Below, piece after piece: positions 44,452-54,583 of a DNA stretch of 64,000 nt (position 1 is its first letter; every line of letters begins with the position of its first letter). The stretch covers positions 1 through 64,000 of the forward strand of contig CAMXCT020002743.1 of NCBI GenBank assembly GCA_947184155.2, read 5' to 3'. Below the pieces are notes generated by a model. It was not told the DNA's origin and ran no database searches. It worked only from the letters and a program-made list of their open reading frames with translations. The translations under genes were made by a program, and so were the position numbers. Origin of the DNA: Cladocopium goreaui. Taxonomy: Eukaryota > Sar > Dinophyceae > Suessiales > Symbiodiniaceae.

Positions 44452-44454
<3 letters not shown>
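41851..44454. other. no supported gene; one exon-like island
   Basis: The island 42070-42185 on + reads DGDGATVVVESVDHRECFGD followed by SSSKGGKSTNVQSLLSEASD and looks exon-like, but no family or joins are visible. Other frames from 42200 to 44450 look random. Confidence 0.25.

Positions 44455-44514
<60 letters not shown>
44455..44514. repeat. (CAA)n microsatellite
   Basis: About 20 CAA triplets follow ACCATAAA. In one frame they read poly-Gln within a 67-codon open frame (44407-44610), which I do not regard as a gene. Confidence 0.95.
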
Positions 44515-47445
44515 CGGCACCAGGAAGAGCAAAGATATCAACAAGAATCAACAAGACTAAGACTAACAACGGCACAAATAGCAGAAGAGGGCTTCGTCCT
44601 ATGGACATGAGGGAAGCATATTCAGTCTTGACCCTTGCATGGAATGTGATGAGGGCCTTGTCGCCTATAGTAGGTAAACTGAAACTTTGACGCAGCAGTC
44701 ACTTGTCATATACAGTCAGTAATACAATGCAATACAAACATACATACATATATAATTCACACATTGAACTGGGCCTGGGGGATTGTAGCAAGTACTTCAA
44801 AACATAGGGTAACCATGTTGAAACATTTTGTAGCCTAATGTGGTGCCCTGTAGATGCAGATATGGCCACCTTGCGATACCCTGAAGCCAGGGAGATAGCG
44901 GGACTTAGAGGCCTCCTGCAATTTCATTCAGCCAGCCATTTGTACTTACAGGATCTTACTTTGTGTTTTCTGAAAGCTCTTAACATCTCTTGACCTATTC
45001 AGACTTCTTCAACTTCTGATCTTATCCTTTTCATGGCTTCATGAAGCCTTTGACGACTGGCTGGCTGATGAAGCTGCTTCGATTCATCGTACAAGCGCGA
45101 GACGCTGCAATACTGCGGAAAAGTGGAATTTCGGCCGGTCTTGTGATGTCTTGTGGTGTGGTAATTGCGCTGTAATTGGTGTATGTACACAATAGCGCCA
45201 CCTGAGTGCCACTTGGAAGCCTGCACTCTTGGGACCAAGCAACTACAAGCACCAGTGGATCTACCTCCGTCACCTCCGTCACCTCCGTCACCTCCGTCAC
45301 CTCCGTCACCTGCGTGTCAGTTCGTCAAATTTGGGGCTCATTGCCTCGGTTGTTTCTGGGTTGCCAGCAAGCTTACATCTCATGCCACCTGAACGCAACC
45401 AGGACGAGAGATTTTTTCACTATGGTGACAATCAAGATGCCAATTATTAGGTGTATATATATATAATAATAATAAAAAACTGTGGCAGTATGTGGCAATG
45501 GTGGCAACGGTAGAATCCCATATTTCCAGTTGAATTGTACATGATTCATACTTGAAAGTGGTGATGTCCTTTGACCATGGGACAATTTCCTGGGGTATAT
45601 CAATTCTCACCGATGCAACGTGCATGTTTGGGTTTGCCCTGTGCTGCGCTGGTGTTTCTTGGTACCGCCGATTCTTGAGGTTGGCATATGTTGGCATTGG
45701 ATTCATCTTCTAACCTGCATGGCTGCATTGGTTCTTCGGACATCAACCTCCATCTTGTGACAATATGTGACAATGATGAGCAGCACTGACTCATATCACA
45801 GAGCCAGATGGCACTGAAGACTTCTCAGTGGAAGATGTGCGTGTCATCTGAGAATGAGAATTTTCTCGCCGGGTCATTCGAAGTGACCTTTTGAGTTTGA
45901 TCCTGTGGTTTGAGCTCACCTTGAAGTGGTCACTGAATGGCACCCCAAAATGATCCAAGATCGTCACTGGAAACTGCCAGTTGTACTCTTGCTTTGCGGT
46001 GATGGATTCAATCGGCAATCGGTCCGCTAATCAGGGGTCATTGTCAATCATCATGGGGCAATGATGAGCAGCACTGGTTGAAATCGCAGAGCCACATTGG
46101 CACTGAAGACTGTCCAGCAGAAAATGTGCGTGTCATCTGAGAACCAACTATATAGTAGTATACAGTAATTAATTTGTGTTGCGCTGGTGCTGGTGTTGTG
46201 TTTGTTTGGCTGAGGCATGGTGGTGTGGTGGTATCGTAGTATCATAGGAGTATCTTTGGCACACCAGCTTGAGTGCCAACGAACTGAAATGACATGCCTA
46301 CATGCTGCATCAATGATGAGCACCACTGATTCGAATGGCAGAGCCGACCGGGCGCTGAAGACTGTCCAGTGGAACATGTGCGTGTCATCTGAGAGGCAGC
46401 TCATGGCTATTGCATCAGCATATGCTGGTACTGTATACTGTATACTGTTTGCATGGTTTGACCTGCGACGTTTCCTGCATGGGATGGGTTCTCAATTAGC
46501 ACCCCCAAAAAATGATAAACCGGAGAGAGAAACACAATGATTATTGCCAGAGCTCTTCCGAAGGGATTTCTTATGATTTCCTCCTTGAACTGCAATTTTG
46601 TGCACAATTTTGTGCACAAAACCTGTGCCAGAACCCTGCCAACCTGGCGCTGCACATGGCGTCTTGGCGTCATGTTTGGCATTGGATTTTGTGGCTCGGC
46701 AGCTTGTAGATCTTGTACTGAGCATGAAGAATTACCAAGTAATTTCCACATTACACGACCCAGGAAACAGACATAAACAGACTGAACGTATCTGAACGTC
46801 ACATTTGTTGCTACGTTTTTGATCGTTTTTTGGTGAAGAATCTTCAAGAAAATCAAGAAACAGATCTAGTCACATTTGGTTTAGCTACGGGACCGGGCGA
46901 TGCGGCTATTTGGCCGGCCAACCAGCTCCAATACTCAGAAGGCCTGGCATAGAATCATAGAACAGTTTCTTGGGGCTGGGAGACCAAGATACCTCGGGAT
47001 CCCTTGGGTTGAAGCCCTCAATGTTCATGCTGTACGCGGCATATACAGTTGCATTGTTGGAGTTTGGGAGTTGGTTTCTCAACAGTGGCTTTTACCGAGG
47101 GGTTGCCAGGTGTGACGTTTCTTTTTTTGTGGTACTGTATTCATAAGGGCAAGGGCCGCCTGTAATGTTGCAGCCTTTTGCAGGGGCTCCGATGTTGATC
47201 GCCTGAATTGGTTTTAAGTTTGATACAGGAAGGTACCATTCAAGTTGCCGCCATTTGGGGTTGTGGCAGCTTTTGGCACGACATGTTGAGGTTTTGAGAT
47301 ATTTCTTGGGTGTAACATTGTTCATTTGCTGCCTTGCTAGCAACACATGCTTCGAGCGTGTGTATCATTCCCAAGTGGGAGTTTGTAAAAACCCCGCGCC
47401 TATTCGTTTAGTCTTCCATGATCAATGAGCCATTTTTAGCTTTCA
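44515..47445. other. no supported gene
   Basis: A (CACCTCCGT)5 nonamer repeat lies at 45263-45307. A ~75-bp block (ATGATGAGCAGCACTG...GTGTCATCTGAGA) occurs three times near 45773-45853, 46061-46143 and 46313-46394, with 70-85 percent similarity. No exon set could be joined. Confidence 0.45.
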
Positions 47446-47446
47446 C

Positions 47447-48073
47447 TCGAAAAAACGATAAGAGGAAAAAAAACGATGACGTTGGTTATGTTAATGATCT
47501 GTATCCAGACTCTTGAAATCCAAAGCATTCTGCGGCTATTGAGTGCTTTTGGTCTCTTTCTTTCATTGTTTGTTGTCGTAATGGCGCAGATTCTGCATAA
47601 GGAAGGTGCCTGGTAGGTGGTCGCTACACTCCTTTTTTGATGATTGCCAGGAAAAAAGGAACACACACAGGATTCACGAACGATAACAAAACGATAACGA
47701 AAACGATAACTTTTGGCATCAACAATGGTCCGTGTGAGACACTTCCTTTTTGTTTCCTTTTCCTCTCCCTTTCCTCTCCCTTTCCTTTCCTTTCCTTTCC
47801 TTTTTCCTGTCTCTTCCTTCACTCTTCCTTTTCCTTCTCCTTTCCTTTTTCCTGTCCTTTTTACTTTCCTTTTTCCTTTCCTTTTTCGTTTCCTTTTCCG
47901 TTCCTTTTCCTTTCGTTTTCCTTTCCTTTTCCTTCCGCTTTCTTTTTCCTCTCTCCCTTTCCTTTCCCTTCCTTTACTATTCCTTTTCCTTTTCCCTTTC
48001 CTCGCTCATGTGAATTCTTTGATCAAGGTGTGAAGCCAGTGCTTGGAAAAACGATAAGAGGAAAAAAAAGATA
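47447..48073. repeat. direct-repeat-flanked segment with polypyrimidine tract
   Basis: GAAAAACGATAAGAGGAAAA-type sequence occurs at about 47449-47476 and 48045-48071, in the same orientation, flanking ~600 bp. The interior holds AACGATAACGAAAACGATAAC near 47685 and a CCTTTTCCTTTCC tract from about 47741 to 48003 that is almost free of purines. Forward open frames (Phe/Ser/Pro/Leu) are compositional. Confidence 0.8.
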
Positions 48074-48075
48074 AC

Positions 48076-48660
48076 GTGTGGAAAAACCATTTGAAAGGGC
48101 TCGAGGTCTTTACAACCCCCCAAATGGTTTTGGTGAAACCACTTCCAAAAGACTCCACCGCAGTTGGGGATTTGAGGGTTCTGTCCCAGAAATCTTTCAG
48201 ACAGGCATTCCTGACGCGTGTTTCAGAGAAGGGATGTCCTGACTTTCTGGACTCTTTGCATGCCGGTGTTGAAGCAGGACAGGCAGTTGTGCAGAGGTCA
48301 AAAGCGTGCAACGTGCTTTCACAGTGCACACTGGAGGTGATGGCATTGTGACTTGGGGCAATTCAAGCGGTGGTGGCCGGTTGTGATGATAGCTCGACAG
48401 TATTCGACAGTCACCTGGGGCGGGGAGTGGTGACAGCTCAAGAGTTCAGGATCGTCTCCAGAATGCAGCATGAATGCAGCAGAATTATGCAAAATTCAGA
48501 CCACAGCAGATCAATCATCACCTGGGGCCATTCAGGCTTTGCTGGTGAAAGCTCGAGAGTTTAAGATCGCGTTGCTTAGATCGCTGGCATCAGTTGGTTT
48601 GCCACTTGCCAACGGCACCATCGAGAATCCACAGTCCAAAGAAACAGCTGCCCGTTTTCT
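48076..48660 (+). pseudogene. decayed second Ubl-RCC1-like copy
   Basis: The frame from 48076 reads VGDLRVLSQKSFRQAFLTRV and, further on, AGVEAGQAVV. These align with the gene at 20185 (VGDLKILAQKLFQLGFLRVV, then AGVQEGDHLTAIV), at both protein and DNA level. Downstream, in shifted frames, ITWGHSGFAGESSRV at about 48519-48562 and VTWG-like remnants match its repeat units. Stops and frameshifts break the frame at 48349 and later. This is a degraded paralogue about 28 kb away. Confidence 0.6.
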
Positions 48661-49509
48661 GTAGATTTGAAGTGCAGAGCACAGATTGTCGTTTATGCTT
48701 AGACCCCAGTGAATTATCAACACTTCAACATATACAAAGGCACCATATTATATTTTTGTACATGCATAAATCAAATGTGTGTGTGTGTGTGGGTTCGCCT
48801 GTGTTTGTTTATTTGTACTTAAATGCAATGTATTACTGCATCAAGTGACTCGGAGTCTATTGCTTGATGGTTCCAACAACAGGAACGGAGAGTATTATTG
48901 AATGGGGGATGAAGGACCCTTGAAGGGTTAAGACGGTTAAGAGTTGAATGGCTGGAGATGACACGACCAGGTTCTTTGGACGCTCTGTGAGGTGCCAACC
49001 AGGTGAGCACTGGCGGGTGGTTTACCCTTTGACAATCAAACCTGGCAATGGACATGCCCTTTGGCAATAGGTAAGACATCTGCAAGATTCTACGAATGAT
49101 ATTTCCATTGACCGCTTGCCCCTAAATTACATGAAGGCTGAAGGATCTGAAAGCAATTACGTCCATTTTGGCAACCCGGCAACCCCACATGCCTTAAGAT
49201 TTTGGCACAGCATTTCACAGAAGGCCAGAGTACGAGCTGACCCTGGCCAGCGGGAGATTGGGACCTGATTCCGACCTCCTCTGTGACCACACCGGCAGCC
49301 AGCCCTATGGCGTGGTGGATACGGTTCTTTGGCCGCAACAAGTAGCAACACGTAGCAACGGCAGCCGGTATCAAGCGTCAAGTCAAGCAGAATCAAACAG
49401 CCTAGCGATATCTAGCGATCCTGGCTTTCAACCCAACCAATAAATCAGCTATATACATCATTAGTCATCATTATACATCTACATACTGCAAACCAATTGA
49501 ACCAATCAG
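48661..49509. other. no supported gene
   Basis: A (GT)n run is at 48775-48790. The N-terminal exon of the glutathione transferase gene that follows probably lies here or further upstream, but I could not identify it. Confidence 0.4.
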
Positions 49510-52357
49510 GAAGAGTATGGCCAGCTGAACCCCATGCGTGTGCGCCTCAGATACGAGCCAGCCCTGTTGCAGCATATGGCTGGCTGCTTTGCATCAGTCA
49601 GGCTTGGTGCCTTGTTTAGTAGATGGTTCACTGGCAGTTTGGGAGTCGCATTCCATTGTGCGCTACTTGGCACAGATGCTTGGCTGCATCCAGGGCCGAG
49701 GCAGGTTCAGGCCTTCAGGCTCTGCCATTTCTGCGGCAATGAAATGGTCACATTGCCAGTGCCAATATGATCCGGATTCTCTTCGTTTCACAGTCACACA
49801 CATCCAACATTCAATATTCAAATACATTCAACGGATTCAACATAGATTCAACGTAAATATCCGATTCTTGTCTGGCAATGTCCTCCATGAATTTTGCATT
49901 GTAACTTATGTAACTTCAATCCCCAGTTGTGTCCATAGCCCAGGAAGTATGCGCCAGAGCTGCATTTGGGCTCTACGGAGGGCATGGCACGATGTTCACC
50001 TTGGATGGACTGGCTGCTGTTCTCCAAGTTTCATGAGTGCACCTTGGATACCTTGGATACCTTGGATACCTTGGTGATCCTTGGTGCTCAGATGTCAGTT
50101 AGATCAAGAAAATGATCACGCGATGGTGTTTGTGAAAAAAATCCCAACAATGAATTGGGAGTATCGTTTGCTTCCACTTGGAGGGTTTTCATGTGCACAG
50201 GAAAAAATTGGCAGATCACCCGGCACTGATGGGTGTAAACGGGACTTGGGGTGCCCACAAAAAAATCAGCAAACACATATTAAATCATAATATTAAGCAT
50301 TATTAAGCCTCAGGTTTGGGAGGAGTCCAAATTCTTGGAACAGCTATGCGCATATCACTTCCTTTCGTTCCATAAATGGTTCAGATGGAGAAAAACCATC
50401 GATCAGACAGCACCGAGAGCCACTGGATGCCACTGAGGCAACCATGATATGATCGATCAGACAGCTCGCACCCTTCCCGCTGACCGGGACTTGAATTTGA
50501 TGCAGCGCGCCTACCACGGTGCTCCAGCTGTGTTGGGATGGGAACCGTTGCTTGGAAAACACAGGGGTCTGTAAATGTCCCTTTCGATTTCTCATTGCAT
50601 ATTGTATAATCTGAATATATATATATATGTATTAATTACCCATAATAGTACAATATATATATAGGTATATATATATATAGAATATAGAGCTACAACCAAA
50701 AATTGCTGCGGTGTAAGGTATCTATTCTCCAAACACATGATCACATGTGCTTATGATTACCTTCAATCATCATCTCCTATGGTCCAGGTGATTCAATGCT
50801 TTATGTAGGCATTCACCATCTGTTTCAGAGATCGGCAAAAACCTTTGGTCTGACTCTTGCCATCTCTTGCCATCTCTTGCCATCGACAGCGCGCCATGTT
50901 GGCGACAGGGAAGAACAAGGTCCCGCCTTTAAGAAATAATACTGTTTCTCTCTTCCTCCATCCCTTTTAGTTTGTGCTTCCTGTACTTTGATTACCTTGG
51001 TGTCGCTTGAAAATTGGAAACCTCAGTTGATGTTGGTCGGGGAGTCCGGGCTTAATTGGGGTTTATGCTGCGATGATGTTTGCTCACTTTTTGCCTCGCC
51101 CCCTGTGGCAGAGAGTCTTTTCATGTTTTTTCGTTTTCCACGGCAGCCTCAAGCTTTGCCCAAGACAGCACCAAGATTTTCCAAAAACAGAGTGACTCAG
51201 AATCATTGCTCTCCAGATTCCACGAGGGGTCCCAAATGATAACCCAAACGATAACGAAACAATAAGCAAGAGTCACAAAATGCGTTTCGGCCAGCCCACC
51301 CCCCGGCTTCCCTGGTTGAATAGTCGTTTTCTTGGCGGTGCGCACAGAATTTGACTTTCTCTTTTCGTGGGAATATACTGTGTCGGGCCACATTGTTGGT
51401 GAACGGAATGAACAGATCTGGCTGAACCGGCACGTGGAAGGCTGCTTGTCGGTTTTTGTGGATCTTACTGGAGCTTGAGATTTGCTGAGTTTTGACAGTG
51501 TCGGGTGGTTATCTCATCCCATACAGAAACCATACGGCGGAAAACTTCAAAATGCAATGGAATATAAATATAAGAAACGAACAGATAGTTCCCCAAAGCC
51601 TGGAAAACCATCATGCGCTCTCCAAGAATCAATGACTTAGTCGCCCATATGCTTATTATATCAGATTATATATATAATTATATATATATATAATTATATA
51701 TATAATTATATATATATATATATATAATTATATATATAATTAATTATAATTATATATAATTAATTAATTATATATATACATATATTAATTATATGTGAAT
51801 CTTATATGCTATCACTATCACCATCTATCACCATCTCTTATCACGAAAGGTAGCTCCAGTGGTGCTGCCTTGAGTTTAGCTTTACGAAGTAAAGGGGAGG
51901 CTGGCCAGCCCAGTTACCTGATTACTGTATTCAGGCGATTGCTGTTCATTTGAGGACCACCCCCTCCACCCGTCACAAACCCTAAAATCAGACCCAAAAC
52001 ACTGTAATTTACATGGGTTTTGTGACTTTTGCATGGAAAAATCTCTTCTTGCAACATGCCGAGAACTGCGCAAATACCAGTGTTTTTTTGCTCGGTGCTG
52101 TCCAAAAAACAGTGTAACTACCGTGGTTTTTGCTACCAGAAGCAAAACACGTCGTCAATACCGTGGTTTTGGTCTTCCGAGGCGCAAAAAACATCGGTAT
52201 TTACAGTGTTTTTTGCTCCGAGAGTCGCAATAAAAACGCGGAAGCACCACCTATTTGACGATTTTCGGCCACTACGAGACTGAGAAAAAAGCTGCAGGGG
52301 TAACAACAACAACAACAGCAGCAACAACAACAGCAACAGCAGCAACAACAACAACAA

Positions 52358-52390
<33 letters not shown>

Positions 52391-54142
52391 TAGCAACAGC
52401 CACAGCCACAGCAACAGTAACAGTAACAGGAACAGTAACAGTACCGTGGTTTTTGGCCTGTGAGGTGCCAAAAACATGGAAATTCGCGGTATTTTTCGTC
52501 CAGAAGGCTTTTTAAGAATTGGCTTAACGCAGCCAACATGACCCCTTGTGGGGCCCTGCGCGCATCACCGACATCATCAACAACGTAACGACAGCAAGCA
52601 TTTGAGTTTCGATTCTTTTGTTTCATTGTTTTTTGCGATTTTGCTGTGGTGACACATTTTGCACCGATACGTTTCTACAAACAGACAACGTTACGCACAG
52701 AAACCTTTACACAGAGCAGCTTTTATGCGCAGATACTCTTACACAGAGAGGTTTGTGAACAGATAAACTTTACACGCAGACGCCTTTACACACAGAGGTT
52801 TTTACGCAAAGAAGTTTTACACAACGAAGTTTTTATACACCGATGCTTTGCACAAAGATCTATTTACACGCATAAATAAAGGCACACGGGCGCTTTTACA
52901 CACAGAACCTTTTTACACAGAGAAACTTTTGCACAGAACAGTTTTTACGCAAAAAAACTTTTACGCAGGAAAGTTTTGACACAAAAAATTGCCCACACAG
53001 ACTGCACAAAGAAGTTTTTACACGCCGAAACTTTTGCACGCAGAAACTTTACCTAGAGCAGCTTTTACACACAGTATTTTTTCCGCACAGAAGCCTTGAC
53101 GCACAGAAGCTTTGATGCACAGCAGTTTTTACGCAGACCCTTTTACCCACAGATGCCTTTACACAGAAAAACTTTTACGCACAGAAGTTTCTGCACACAG
53201 CACGCTTTTACACACAGCCAGCTTTTACACGGAGAGGCTTTGCTTCCCCTTCTTGATCGCCTACCTTTCGCGTTCCCCCTCTTAAGTCGATTTTGCTTGT
53301 TTGATCTTAATAATTTATGTATGCGATGTGTATATTCGATATGTCGATGGAGAGAGAGAAAGAGAGAGAGAGAGATGTATATGATTATTGTTACTGTTAT
53401 TGCATATTATGTGTATATACATATGGTGTGCATTGGTGTGCGTACGGTGCGTTTGTATCCGTGTATATATATATAATTCAGACCCACACAGAGGTCACAG
53501 AGGTAGCAGGGATACCTTGGGATGGCACAGGCTATGTGGAGCGCTTGCAAAAAGTGGAAGATCAGATTGGCAAAACTGGAGCTTTCATAACTGGCCCCGA
53601 GTTCTCAGTGGCGGACTCTTCTTTCCAAGTTTCGAAAGCTGGCTGCTTTTTTTGTTTTGAAGTTCAGATGGATATGATTTGACCATTGGGCTTATTAACT
53701 CATCAGCTTCTAATAAAAGGACTCTCCTCGAAACCTCAAGTTTCAGCCTTTTGGTGCTTAAACTTCGGTGAACGTTTTGTGTTTTGGACGAATTAGACGT
53801 GTTATGAAGTGTTCCAGGCTTCAGATGTTTTGCTTTGGCCTGAGATCCTCGCGATCGTGGTGCATTCACTCAATCCTCTTGATCACAGCATTGATCAGAA
53901 TTGTTATTGTAAAACTCATGGAGTTTCCTTGGATCAACCCATGGACTTAACCAAGGACATTGTGGTGGGTGTGGAACTTTCTAGATTCAGCTGCAGTGAC
54001 TTGGCTCCTGGTTGTAGCCACTGGCAGATCAGGGACCTTCCCCAATTCCGGCATCTGAGGTATACATCGCTGGAAAGAGGAGCCCGAAGGCATGCCGAAA
54101 CTTGTTGCTCTACCAAACCTGGAGAAGTATTTCAGGAGCTGA
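49510..54142 (+). CDS. glutathione S-transferase, 5' exon not found
   Basis: Exons: 49510-49537 (EEYGQLNPM), 49602-49674 (LVPCLVDGSLAVWESHSIVR, then YLAQ), 49944-~50022 (KYAPELHLGSTEGMARCSPW, then MDWLL), 53531-~53613 (VERLQKVEDQIGKTGAFITG, then PEFSVAD), ~53825-53860 (VLLWPEILAIV) and ~54059-54142 (HRWKEEPEGMPKLVALPNLE, then KYFRS, stop TGA). LNPMRLVPCLVDG with WESHSIVRYL is the thioredoxin-fold beta3-beta4-alpha3 part; the ES pair binds the gamma-glutamyl group of glutathione. The later exons fit the all-helical C-terminal domain, with the SVAD capping motif. The enzyme conjugates glutathione to electrophiles in the cytosol. Donors are GT (49538) and apparently GA (49675); the 53613/53825 join is unresolved. 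The start and catalytic N-terminus are missing from what I found. Confidence 0.75.
50600..50690. repeat. TA-rich tract in GST intron
   Basis: Short (TA)n blocks occur in the long intron after the MDWLL exon. A larger AT tract with TATATAATTATATA units spans 51660-51800. Confidence 0.8.
51990..52500. repeat. ~41-bp hairpin repeat array in GST intron
   Basis: Units start with TACCGTGGTTTTTG or TACCAGTGTTTTTTTG and end with GCAAAAAACA, so each folds into a hairpin of 7-9 bp around 8-12 nt. Units begin near 52076, 52119, 52160 and 52201, at 41-43 bp spacing, with another at 52442 beyond a (CAA/CAG)n tract and diverged ones near 51993 and 52484. Loops differ between units while stems co-vary. Confidence 0.7.
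52302..52443. repeat. (CAA/CAG)n tract
   Basis: About 140 bp of CAA and CAG triplets grade into CAGCCA and CAGTAA. It separates two copies of the hairpin repeat. Confidence 0.95.
52655..53240. repeat. diverged TTTTACACACAGAAG minisatellite
   Basis: Roughly 33 units of 15-20 bp follow the form CTTTTACACACAGA(A)G with variants TTTACGCACAGAAG and TTTTACGCAAAGAAG. Unit length varies, so open frames (52646-52879, 53096-53476) are fortuitous. Confidence 0.85.
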
Positions 54143-54550
54143 CTGGATGGTCATGGTATGTCATGGTAGTATATGGTAGTATTCTTATGTATTCTTTGGA
54201 TATCTTTGGGTTGGACTGCGGAGGCGTCGCGTCAGAGACGAGGTTTGTTAACAGAAACTGAGCATCCCATCGTTGATTCATGAAGCAGCGACCCCTGAGG
54301 AGGTTGCAGCAGAGGCCTTGGGAAGGGGATGGCTTCAAATGTTGCCTCCAGGTTGAAGAATATTATAATATATATATATATATTATATGATATAATCATT
54401 AATAACCACGAACACTAAATTTGACTTGATTATAGGTGTGGGCTGGACCAGTGACAAGTTGTCACCACGCTTTTTGAAGATGAACGCAGACATTTGGACC
54501 TTCACCTTCACATGTTCTTGAAGAAGACTATCGATGAAAGAAGAAGGAGA

Positions 54551-54583
<33 letters not shown>

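Noticed and set aside
47637-48074. Phe/Leu/Ser-rich open frames on +
   Set aside because: Product of the polypyrimidine tract; any frame without TAA/TAG/TGA stays open there.
51990-52240. Possible CRISPR-like array
   Set aside because: Repeat units are contiguous hairpins without constant repeats and unique spacers, no cas genes, and an intronic eukaryotic context.
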